Shown: positions 1-7,056 of the stretch, one piece after another
How positions within the stretch are numbered: the stretch's first letter is position 1
Layout: every line of letters starts with the position of its first letter
Translations under genes and position numbers: made by a program
Notes under the pieces: generated by a model
The model's input: the letters and a program-made list of their open reading frames with translations, nothing else
Database searches by the model: none
Told to the model about the DNA's origin: nothing
Assembly (NCBI GenBank): GCA_012719175.1
Contig: JAAYAX010000013.1
Location: 62,001-126,000, forward strand
Length of the DNA: 64,000 bases
Direction of reading: 5' to 3'
DNA from: Methanomassiliicoccus sp.
GTDB taxonomy: Archaea > Thermoplasmatota > Thermoplasmata > Methanomassiliicoccales > Methanomassiliicoccaceae

Positions 1-1
1 G

Positions 2-805
2 GCCCACTGGGTCTGGGGTGGGGGCTGGATCTTCCAGATGGGGGCCCTGGACTTCGCGGGGGGCACGGTCGTCCACATCACGGCCGGTGTGACCGTCCTT
101 GCGGCAACCCTGGTCATCGGGAAAAGGCTGTCCAGGACCAACGGTTGCACGGAGGAGCCGGCGCACAACATACCGTTCGTGGTCCTCGGCGGCGCCCTCC
201 TGTGGCTCGGCTGGTTCGGCTTCAACGGCGGCAGCGCCTTGGGCGCCAACGAGATCGCTGTCAACGCCGTCGTAGTCACCACGATAGCGGCAGCAGTGGC
301 CGGTGTGGTCTGGGGGCTAGTATCATACATCCACCTTGGCCGCACCAGCGTCCTTGGCATGATTACCGGCGTGGTCGTGGGCCTCGTGGCCATCACCCCG
401 GCCAGTGGCTTCGTCGATACAACAGGTGCCATGGTCATAGGGACGATAGCTCCCGTCATCTCCTATGGTGCCATCCAGCTCCGCAAGAGGCTGGGCTTCG
501 ATGATGCCCTGGACGTCTGGGCCTGCCACGGCATGGGCGGTACCTTCGGCGCCATCGCCACTGGCTTCCTGGCCACTTCCGCGGTCAACCCCGCGGTGGT
601 CAGCCAAGGCCTCCTGTACGGTGGTGGCATCGACCTCCTGGTCAAGCAGCTCACCGCCGTGGGGGCTGTGTGGGCCTTCGTGTTCGTGGTGGTCTTCGTC
701 CTGATGAAGATCATGGTAACAGTGTGGCCTAAGTGGCGCATCAGCAAGGAAGAGGAGAGGATCGGCGTGGACATAGTCCAGCACGGTGAGAACGCGTACA
801 GCTGA
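2..805 (+). CDS. amt: Ammonium transporter, Amt/Mep/Rh family (5' end outside window)
   Basis: This is the C-terminal two thirds of an ammonium channel; the reading frame is open from base 2, so the start lies upstream of the window. It begins in the family segment AHWVWGGGW. The twin pore histidines are visible: VVHITAG near the start and the second in ACHGMGG around residue 176. Several hydrophobic segments follow, ending in a cytosolic tail with the conserved VDIVQHGENAY motif that contacts PII. The glnK gene lies 12 bases downstream, the usual amt-glnK arrangement, which supports NH3/NH4+ uptake gated by the PII protein. Family assignment is firm; transport specificity follows from the family. 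Confidence 0.97.
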   Translation, partial: AHWVWGGGWIFQMGALDFAGGTVVHITAGVTVLAATLVIGKRLSRTNGCTEEPAHNIPFVVLGGALLWLGWFGFNGGSALGANEIAVNAVVVTTIAAAVAGVVWGLVSYIHLGRTSVLGMITGVVVGLVAITPASGFVDTTGAMVIGTIAPVISYGAIQLRKRLGFDDALDVWACHGMGGTFGAIATGFLATSAVNPAVVSQGLLYGGGIDLLVKQLTAVGAVWAFVFVVVFVLMKIMVTVWPKWRISKEEERIGVDIVQHGENAYS

Positions 806-817
806 GGAGGGTGAGAT

Positions 818-1156
818 ATGAAAAAGATAGAGGCCATCATCAGGCATGAGAAGCTCAACCAGGTCAAGGCGGCCTTAGAGTCAATAGACATATCGGGTAT
901 GACCGTCCAGGAGGTGCGCGGCCGGGGGGAGCAGAAGGGTCTGGAGTTCATCAACCGCGCGGGAAAGTACCGCGTGGACCTCCTGCCCAAGATGCTCGTC
1001 ACCATCGTGGTCCCCGACAAGAAGGTGGACGCCATCGTGGACACCTTGATCAACGGCGCCCGCACCGGTGAGATCGGCGACGGCAAAATATTCATCAGCG
1101 ATGTGGAGCGGTGCATCCGCATCCGCACCGGGGAGGAGGGCAACGAGGCCCTCTGA
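818..1156 (+). CDS. glnK: PII nitrogen regulatory protein GlnK
   Basis: A 112-residue PII protein of normal length. The start ATG follows a GGAGG ribosome site located just after the amt stop codon. The flexible T-loop is visible around residues 37-55 (GRGEQKG to YRVDLLPK), and the B-loop/C-terminal pattern TGEIGDGKIF is intact. PII proteins bind ATP/ADP and 2-oxoglutarate and plug the Amt channel when nitrogen is plentiful. Direct linkage to amt makes that its likely partner. The T-loop sequence around the position of the bacterial uridylylated tyrosine reads GKYRVD, so a tyrosine is present, but archaea usually do not uridylylate it. Confidence 0.97.
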   Translation: MKKIEAIIRHEKLNQVKAALESIDISGMTVQEVRGRGEQKGLEFINRAGKYRVDLLPKMLVTIVVPDKKVDAIVDTLINGARTGEIGDGKIFISDVERCIRIRTGEEGNEAL

Positions 1157-1160
1157 CCCC

Positions 1161-1172
1161 GCTCTTTTTTTC
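1161..1172 (+). terminator. T-run terminator after glnK
   Basis: Seven consecutive T (1165-1171) follow the glnK stop codon by eight bases, the typical archaeal oligo-T termination signal. A second run of six T lies at 1218-1223. The next gene is convergent, so termination here is expected. Confidence 0.6.
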
Positions 1173-1247
1173 AAGTACATGCGTGGAACGGTCGCCGGAG
1201 GGAGACCACCCCCACGCTTTTTTCCTGCTTGGTATCTCTTTGAGAGG

Positions 1248-3125
1248 CTACCTCTTCTTCCTCCGCCAGAGGATCAGTCCCAACAGCGCCAATACCAGGA
1301 GCGCGATGGCTATTATGATCCATAGTTCCCAGGAAAGACCTAGGGGGGCTGCTCCGTTCGTCGAGGAGCCACTTACGACGATGGGGCTGCTGATCTGGGT
1401 AGAGTTGCCACCGCTGTCCACAGCATTGATCACCAGATCATGGTCACCTTCGCTCGGTGATGCTAGGTCGAAGTTGTGTGTATCGCCGCCGATCGCTCCC
1501 ACCAGCACACCATCGAGGAGAATATCGTAGTGGTCCACCAACCCTGATGGGTCGTCCACGCTCCAGGAGATCGATATTGTCTCTCCGGGAACGTAGGATC
1601 CTCGCATCTCTCCGAGAGTGAGAGCGATGTTGCTTATCGGGATATCCTCGAGGTTCAACGTCCGAGTGGTCTCTGAATTATTGGCTTTGTCCACAGAGTA
1701 GAACTCGAGCAACTGATGCCCACCATCCCTGATCTGCAAGGGAGAGGCATACACAGACCATACGCCCCCATCAACGCGATAGTATGTTCTGTTGATCCCC
1801 GAGGTGCTATCGCGCGCTGTCAAGGTGATGTTAGCCGAGCTATCGATGGAGTATGTGGTCACGGGCGAGGTATGGTCCACTAAGATGGTGGTTGTACGCG
1901 TCTCCTCCACATTCCCTGCATTGTCTGTCGCCCGGTAGCTGAGGTTGTGCAAACCCTCGCTGCTAATAGTAATATCCTGGTTCCATACGTTCCATGTCAT
2001 ACCGTCCAGGCTGAACTCGATTTTTTCCACACCGCTGCGCTGGTCAGTGGAAGCAAGGTGGATAGTCACCGGCCCGTTACCGGAGTGGGTCATGGTCGTC
2101 GTCGGAGGATTCATATCAACAGTCGTGGAGGTATCCGGGCTCGATGGCTGGATCTCCGTGGTCCCCCCTCCGACGGCAACGCTGAGGAACTGGTACTGAG
2201 CCTCGCCCCCGGTCAAGGAGGCGTTGAAGTAGATGGGTGACCCATAGGGGAAGTTGCCATCCGTTACCATTTGATCATGGTACAGGGTGTACGTCGAGTT
2301 GGCCGTTGTCTTGTAGTACAGCCGGACGCTCTCCGGCGTCCCCTGGCTGGTGTCCGCATTGACCTCGATGGGGAAAACTGCGGGCGAGTACGCAGGTAGG
2401 GCTTCCACGGATGACCATGAAGGGACCAAATCCTGCGTCACCAGGATGTCATCCACGTACGCTCCTTCCTTCATCTCCGTGCCCGACGAATAGGCCCCGC
2501 TTACGAAGTCGAAGCTGAGGGTCTTGGTGTTGGCTGGGATGGTCACCGTCGCCATGGTCCATGTGGTGACGCTGGCGCTAGGCTGCGTCCATTTGATGTC
2601 ATAGGTGGAATTGTTTGAAGACGTGCTCACCTGAAGATGATCGTAACCTCCCGGAGCATTGCTGGCCATAGTGTCTGCCCAGTAGTAGAAGGTCAGGGTC
2701 CCGTCTCCCTGAGATGGGTCGAGGGTAAGGGAATGGCGCATGTACGCGGACATGTTGGCATCGTATCTGTCTATGGCGTAGTTACCAACGTTACCCTCGC
2801 CCCGGGCCAGGGATATGCTGTTGGTGCCGATGACGGCGACCCATGCACTGTGAGTTCCCCCATGCATCCTGTGGGTGGAGTGACACCATGTATCCACGCC
2901 GGAGCTGGGATTGGTATCGCTCCTCATCCATTTCTCCCGGTTATCTTGGTCCCAGGCATCATCGCAGGTCCAGGCCGGGTTTTCGATGTTATCACGGAGT
3001 ACTGTCACGGTCTCTGTGCTCGCGCTCGCAGTAAAAGAGCCGATAGCGATGCTGCTCGAGAGCAAAGAGGTAACGATTGTGATACAAACTGCCATGCGGC
3101 ATGCTGCCATAGTTCGAGCCATCAT
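1248..3125 (-). CDS. Large secreted surface protein with Ig-like repeats and C-terminal membrane anchor
   Basis: About 625 residues when started at the first of two adjacent ATG codons (3125); a TTG twelve bases upstream is possible. Residues 1-35 form a signal peptide ending in SFTASA. Residues about 36-245 look like a beta-rich jelly-roll or MAM-like module (many W, paired acidic segments). The middle carries repeated Ig/OmpL47-like units with motifs such as YRATDNAGNVEETRT and YSVDKANNSETTR. A hydrophobic helix near the C-terminus (LWIIIAIALLVLALLGLIL) is followed by RRKKR, a stop-transfer anchor. It is most likely an envelope or adhesion protein; no enzyme motif was recognised. A box A (3178-3185) lies about 53 bases before the ATG. 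Confidence 0.85.
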   Translation of the reverse strand: MMARTMAACRMAVCITIVTSLLSSSIAIGSFTASASTETVTVLRDNIENPAWTCDDAWDQDNREKWMRSDTNPSSGVDTWCHSTHRMHGGTHSAWVAVIGTNSISLARGEGNVGNYAIDRYDANMSAYMRHSLTLDPSQGDGTLTFYYWADTMASNAPGGYDHLQVSTSSNNSTYDIKWTQPSASVTTWTMATVTIPANTKTLSFDFVSGAYSSGTEMKEGAYVDDILVTQDLVPSWSSVEALPAYSPAVFPIEVNADTSQGTPESVRLYYKTTANSTYTLYHDQMVTDGNFPYGSPIYFNASLTGGEAQYQFLSVAVGGGTTEIQPSSPDTSTTVDMNPPTTTMTHSGNGPVTIHLASTDQRSGVEKIEFSLDGMTWNVWNQDITISSEGLHNLSYRATDNAGNVEETRTTTILVDHTSPVTTYSIDSSANITLTARDSTSGINRTYYRVDGGVWSVYASPLQIRDGGHQLLEFYSVDKANNSETTRTLNLEDIPISNIALTLGEMRGSYVPGETISISWSVDDPSGLVDHYDILLDGVLVGAIGGDTHNFDLASPSEGDHDLVINAVDSGGNSTQISSPIVVSGSSTNGAAPLGLSWELWIIIAIALLVLALLGLILWRRKKR

Positions 3126-3350
3126 AATATACTCCAATCCCCAGAGATTACCTTGAGCGAGCTAATCGGGTTCGTTGTATTTTAATTCAATATGTTGAGC
3201 TGTACGTTTCCGTAACATGAGGATACTCTTCGATAACAATGACGAAAGGCCGATCTGGACCTGAGAAAGATATAAAAAATTTATTCTACAACACCATGAT
3301 AAAAGATTTGTTATCGGACCCCGTTATTCTATCGTAGGGGAGCTGAATAG

Positions 3351-3586
3351 ATGTACCTTCAGCCGAGTTCTTCCTAGTAGCCTGTGTCTTCATCTCGCTA
3401 TTCCTGATCAACAAGGTGTATCGCAACAAATGCATGAGGTGCAAGAAGAGAGGCCTTTTTGGATACAGGAACGTCTTTAGGGATAGCCGAAATGAAGAGA
3501 AGATTATGCACCAGGGGCGTATCTGCAGAGGATGCAGAGTGGACCTAGAATCCGAGGACGGAGCTCAGTCGTGGAAGGTGAAATGA
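3351..3586 (+). pseudogene. Small membrane-anchored zinc-ribbon protein, frameshifted near its start
   Basis: A Shine-Dalgarno-like GGGGAG lies eight bases before an ATG at 3351, but that frame stops after eight codons. The neighbouring frame, open from 3347 to 3586, encodes a convincing small protein: a hydrophobic segment (FFLVACVFISLFLI), then CMRC and, about 30 residues later, CRGC, a two-knuckle zinc ribbon. That frame has no usable start before a GTG at 3416, so one missing base in the first codons would restore the whole protein. It is either a decayed gene or an assembly error. A box A-like TATAAAAAA at 3271 is a possible promoter. Function unknown. Confidence 0.5.
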
Positions 3587-3639
3587 CGACTACCATTGTT
3601 ACCCTTTCTATGATTTTTAAATACGGTGGATCATTCACC

Positions 3640-3793
3640 TCCCTGGGATTTGGACAATAGAAAGGTTCTAGCCCGTACTAGGGCAAGGAACTAAGCATAA
3701 CGCCCCTTCACCATAACAGGGGATTATGCTCCCATAGGGGGCGACGTTCATAAAGTTAAAAAATGGAGCTGGAAAAGCGATTAATCCTTTTTT
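3640..3793 (+). ncRNA. Candidate structured RNA with alternative stems
   Basis: This is the gene-free gap between two small zinc-ribbon genes. A strong box A (TTTTTAAATA, 3614-3623) predicts a start near 3645 and a T6 run (3788-3793) could end the transcript. Between them AGCATAA (3694-3700) pairs with TTATGCT (3724-3730) around CCCCT (3703-3707) and AGGGG (3718-3722). CGCCCC (3701-3706) can instead pair with GGGGCG (3738-3743), so two folds exclude each other. It matches no RNA family known to me. The strand is inferred from the promoter and T-run. Confidence 0.35.
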
Positions 3794-3933
3794 CCAGTGG
3801 CATTTATCCTGGATGTTGTGTTGCTACCATATTTGACCCTGTTCTTCCTCGCGAAAAGGTTCCTCCCGCAGTAGGGGCAAAAATGGTCCCTCAACTCAAC
3901 ATCCTTCTTGCAGACCTGACAATAATCGATCAT
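3781..3933 (-). CDS. Very small zinc-ribbon protein (50 residues)
   Basis: A 50-residue reading frame on the minus strand beginning MIDYCQVCKKD. It contains CQVC and, 18 residues on, CPYCGRN, a canonical two-knuckle zinc ribbon, followed by a basic tail. The spacing of four cysteines and the CPYCG knuckle make chance unlikely. Such miniature zinc ribbons are common in archaea and usually have no assigned function; nucleic-acid or protein binding is possible. It lies in an AT-richer islet beside other small genes. No clear ribosome site was seen, so translation from a leaderless mRNA is assumed. Confidence 0.55.
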   Translation of the reverse strand: MIDYCQVCKKDVELRDHFCPYCGRNLFARKNRVKYGSNTTSRINATGKKD

Positions 3934-4331
3934 TTATTCACGATTCAACAAACGCCCGAACGTATAATATCTTACCTAATTTCCTCGCAGATTGTCAGGG
4001 TTCAATGGGATGAGCCCATGTTCTGCCCCGAGGGGGCTTTATTTCGCCTTACTATTTTTTTCACTGTTGAAGAACGGTATAGGCCAGATGAAGAACGCCT
4101 AAAATGAATATGATTGAAAGATTATGCTAAAAAAAACTGTTCAAAATAAATATTATGAATTGCATGGAATACTGGAACAAAGTTCCTCGACCTCGGCGTT
4201 CTAAATAGAGGGGGCTAGGCGAGTAATTAGGAATGCGCACACTGTGACGCGCTCCAAATACGCAGCTAGATCTGTCGAATTTACGTTCCATTGAAGGATT
4301 TCTGCTCTCAGGCCTGGTTAAGTAAGGGGTT

Positions 4332-4892
4332 TTACCGCAACGCTTTGATGATACGCACTATATCCTCACTATCTTTTGATATCTTTTTTGACATATCCTC
4401 CAACTTTTTGCCTGACATCTTGGAGGTCTTTATGCACCTTCGTTTAGGCTCCATGATTCCGTTCATTTCATCTTTCGTTAGTCCACTTACTGCCATGATG
4501 GTTTGAGCAGCTACTACAATATCACGCTCTGGAATTTTTTTCAATTTAGCTTCTTTTATAAAAGGTATCACGTACCTAAGTGATAGGGTCTTCATCTGAG
4601 GAACTATCAGATTCACACATAGTTCCTGATTGCACCCCACGACCACCATCACCTTCTCGGTGAAGAGGCAGTCATCTGACGATTCCGTGAATCGCACGCA
4701 TGCCTGGAGCATATAGCATCCAGGCGGAACCTCCAACTCCACATTAGCTGCTTCATCAGGAATTGGCTTGCTTAATTCAAGGTCGGTCCATTGGTCTCGG
4801 CAATGGTAGATGTTCACATAACCGCATTCTTTCTTACCAACAGGTTTGCACCCCTCGTCTCTCAGCCAAATGTTCAACTTCGAAAGACTCAT
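4332..4892 (-). CDS. Hypothetical protein, 186 residues
   Basis: Not recognised. The start ATG has a good ribosome site (GGAGG seven bases upstream). Residues about 1-95 look like a beta-rich domain with several cysteines (for example LEVPPGCYMLQACVRF and CNQELCVNL), reminiscent of a small carboxypeptidase-regulatory or transthyretin-like fold, though this is only an impression. The C-terminal half is helical and lysine-rich (KTSKMSGKKLEDMSKK). There is no signal peptide or membrane segment. Base composition is more AT-rich than the surrounding biosynthetic genes, suggesting it belongs to a transferred islet. A perfect inverted repeat sits 20 bases upstream, so the gene is probably under specific control. 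Confidence 0.6.
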   Translation of the reverse strand: MSLSKLNIWLRDEGCKPVGKKECGYVNIYHCRDQWTDLELSKPIPDEAANVELEVPPGCYMLQACVRFTESSDDCLFTEKVMVVVGCNQELCVNLIVPQMKTLSLRYVIPFIKEAKLKKIPERDIVVAAQTIMAVSGLTKDEMNGIMEPKRRCIKTSKMSGKKLEDMSKKISKDSEDIVRIIKALR

Positions 4893-4911
4893 TCAACATT
4901 CCTCCCCCATT

Positions 4912-4932
4912 GTTACTAATGATGTTAGTAAC
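4912..4932. promoter_or_regulatory. Perfect 21-base inverted repeat, candidate operator
   Basis: GTTACTAA (4912-4919) and TTAGTAAC (4925-4932) are exact reverse complements around a five-base centre. The repeat lies 20-40 bases before the start of the unknown gene at 4892, near its predicted transcription start (AT-rich box A-like bases around 4955-4970). This is the position expected for a repressor site. Confidence 0.5.
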
Positions 4933-5413
4933 GGTATGTTATTCTCTAGCATGCGTTATTTAATTCTTTTTAATATCGGGTCAGAGCCACATTTTGTTGT
5001 TCTGAGCAAGATGGTAATGCTTCTTGATGCTTGGATATTGAGGATGGTGTCATGAAGAGGTGACGGGCAGGCACAAATTTTGTTGAATGGGATCTAGGGA
5101 TTTGTAGAATGGTCTGGAACTCCTCAATGAAAGGAGGTGCCAGAAAGAGAGGGTCCGAGGGAACGATCATCATTTCATGGTCAGGCATAGACCACTCGCT
5201 CACCATCGCGTTGATCATAGTCTGCATCTATTTTCATATCTGGTCAACGCCTGAACGGATATTTTGTTTAATCATACATGAGGAGCCCAATTTTAAGGTA
5301 GACATGATAGATGAAAAGTGAGCATGATTTCAAAGAAATAGCAATTGGTCTCCGCTAGCGGCCATAACGTAATTTATTGAGCCTTTAAAAAGGTAGAATG
5401 GATAGAAGGGAAG
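4933..5413. other. Gene-poor AT-rich stretch
   Basis: No convincing gene was found. Short open frames exist on both strands (for example 4970-5227 minus and 5109-5321 plus), but they lack ribosome sites, recognisable motifs and typical codon use. The stretch ends at the 3' end of tRNA-Arg, the side where integrated elements usually sit. Confidence 0.5.
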
Positions 5414-5488
5414 CGCACACGGGGGGATTCGAACCCCCGACTTGCAGCTTAGGAGGCTGCTGCCATATCCAAGCTAGGCCACGTGTGC
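5414..5488 (-). tRNA. tRNA-Arg (anticodon CCU)
   Basis: All arms fold: acceptor GCACACG/CGTGTGC, D arm, anticodon stem GCAGC/GCTGC with loop CTCCTAA (anticodon CCT), and T arm GGGGG-TTCGAAT-CCCCC. The discriminator is G and CCA is not encoded. No intron. It decodes the AGG arginine codon. Its 3' end faces the AT-rich islet. Confidence 0.95.
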
Positions 5489-5542
5489 TTGTGTTTTTAC
5501 CAGAAGAAGATTCAGTAGAAAAGGTTTGGGTCGGAGGTAACC

Positions 5543-6313
5543 TCACTGTTCCTGAGGTATCTCTTCCGGAGCGATCTCCTCGGGGGCCGGCTCCTCCTTG
5601 GAGGTCTCGGCCGGCTTGACGTACTCCTCAACGAAGCGGACCTTCTCAGCCTTCATGGCCTCGCGGAGGTCGGCGACGATGCGGTACTTGGCGAGGAGCC
5701 ACTTCTGGTCGTACTTGCAGACGTCCGGCAGGACCATGCAGATGCTCTTGTCCTTCACGCGGATGTTGAAGTTCTCAGCGGTGCCGTAGTCCATCTCCAG
5801 GACCGCCTTGACCTTCTCCTCATCGCCCTCTGCCTTGGACAGCACCTTGAAGTGGTACTTCAGGCTCTTCCCGGCCAGGCGGCGGTTGAAGTCCACTCGG
5901 ACCCGTCCAGCGGTGACCGCGGTGACAATACCCGTACGGTTCTTGATGTTGATCTCCATACCCACGCGGGGCTCCACTTCCTGTCTAAGGAACTCACGGA
6001 GGGCGATCATCTCTACAAGCTTGGGATCGCGAGGTCCGGCCGCCTTCTCAGGGGGGATCACGACATCGTATTCCTTTCCGACCTCGACGTTCTCCAAGGC
6101 CTCGTCCAGACCGGGAAAGACCCTTCCGCCGCCGATGAGGATCGGTACCGGCACATACTGGACCTTTTCGTTGTACAGCCCTGCGTCCTTGGCGGTCTCA
6201 GCGTTGGTGGTGTCGAACAGCTCGTTGGTGTCCTCTACCCAGCCATCGAAGTCTATGCGTACGATATCTCCCTTCACTGCCTTATCGACCTGGTTCTCGT
6301 CTCCACTTGACAT
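5543..6313 (-). CDS. FKBP-type peptidyl-prolyl cis-trans isomerase, cytosolic long archaeal form
   Basis: 256 residues. The N-terminal FKBP domain (about 10-150) carries the familiar beta strands GDIVRIDFDGWVED and VQYVPVPILIGGGRVFPGLD, with an IF-domain insert (VEPRVGMEIN, TGIVTAVTAGRVRVDFN) and a C-terminal archaeal extension rich in K and E. These SlyD-like proteins catalyse prolyl isomerisation and act as chaperones during folding in the cytosol. No signal peptide. Ribosome site GGTGAT precedes the ATG and a box A (AGTATAAAAAT, about 6366-6375) lies upstream. A second, membrane-anchored FKBP occurs at 23606-24478. Confidence 0.92.
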   Translation of the reverse strand: MSSGDENQVDKAVKGDIVRIDFDGWVEDTNELFDTTNAETAKDAGLYNEKVQYVPVPILIGGGRVFPGLDEALENVEVGKEYDVVIPPEKAAGPRDPKLVEMIALREFLRQEVEPRVGMEINIKNRTGIVTAVTAGRVRVDFNRRLAGKSLKYHFKVLSKAEGDEEKVKAVLEMDYGTAENFNIRVKDKSICMVLPDVCKYDQKWLLAKYRIVADLREAMKAEKVRFVEEYVKPAETSKEEPAPEEIAPEEIPQEQ

Positions 6314-6489
6314 TAAATCACCTGAATGAATGGCGGAATATGGATTGGTGTCATTAGTTCGTCATTTTTATACTTTTTGGTGATTCCAAGGACGTTGTCT
6401 GGCCCAAAAAAGAGTAGAAAAAATCCTATATGGCTACCAGGGTGCTGCATGCCATTATTTTTCATCCTAAGGCGCACCTGACCTCCAAA

Positions 6490-6499
6490 TTTATTATAT
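6490..6499 (+). promoter_or_regulatory. Box A promoter of tRNA-Thr
   Basis: TTTATTATAT lies 25-34 bases before the first base of tRNA-Thr, the standard archaeal TATA distance. Confidence 0.6.
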
Positions 6500-6523
6500 G
6501 GGTGAGCTTTATCCTGGACTCAG

Positions 6524-6600
6524 GCCACCATAGCCTAGCCCGGTAGAGCGGCTGACTTGTAATCAGCAGGTCGCGTGTTCGAATCACGCTGGTGGCTCCA
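6524..6600 (+). tRNA. tRNA-Thr (anticodon UGU), CCA encoded
   Basis: Acceptor GCCACCA pairs with TGGTGGC; anticodon stem GCTGA/TCAGC encloses CTTGTAA (anticodon TGT); T arm GCGTG-TTCGAAT-CACGC. The discriminator T at 6597 is followed by an encoded CCA (6598-6600). No intron. It reads ACA-type threonine codons. Confidence 0.95.
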
Positions 6601-6698
6601 CTCCTTATCTCCGTCTTGTTTTTCCGATGAACTAATCTAGTGACATATTGACGCTCTATCGAGTGGCAATCGGGAGACGGTCTTTCTTCTCTGCTGCC

Positions 6699-7049
6699 TC
6701 ACAACCATACGGTGTCGTCCTCCCGATAGTTCACCTTGATCACCATGAAACCGAAGTCCTCCTCTACCAGGGGCATTCCGTGCACCTCTCCTGGCTCGCA
6801 AACGATGACGTCACCTGCCTCTGCATCGATCCGCCGGTCATCGATGGTTATAGAGCCTCTGGCAAGAACGAAGAATATCTCCGTCTGCTCCTTGTGGTAA
6901 TGGGGAGGTATGGTTGAGCCCTTCTTGAACCGAACCTCCTGCAGGAGGTCCACCTCCTCAGGGAAGAGATCGCCTGTCAATATCTTCCTCTTCGAATAGC
7001 CTGGTCCGTCCGTCCATTTCATGGATGCTGCTTTGAAGTGCTTTATCAT
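6699..7049 (-). CDS. Small cupin-domain protein
   Basis: About 116 residues from an ATG at 7049, chosen because GGGGTGAG immediately precedes it and overlaps the end of the upstream aminotransferase gene, implying coupled translation. The single cupin barrel shows the first metal motif (IPPHYHKEQTEIFFVLARG, His/His/Glu) and the second around GDVIVCEPGEVHGM (final His). Such proteins bind a divalent metal and may act as isomerases, sugar-epimerase-like enzymes or ligand sensors; substrate cannot be told. Coupling to the ornithine/GABA-type aminotransferase suggests a role around the same amino-acid metabolite. Confidence 0.8.
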   Translation of the reverse strand: MIKHFKAASMKWTDGPGYSKRKILTGDLFPEEVDLLQEVRFKKGSTIPPHYHKEQTEIFFVLARGSITIDDRRIDAEAGDVIVCEPGEVHGMPLVEEDFGFMVIKVNYREDDTVWL

Positions 7050-7056
7050 CTCACCC

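Noticed and set aside
3763-4107. 114-residue plus-strand frame
   Set aside because: It is antisense to the zinc-ribbon miniprotein and has no motif of its own.
4970-5321. Two short overlapping frames beside tRNA-Arg
   Set aside because: No ribosome sites, motifs or plausible codon use.
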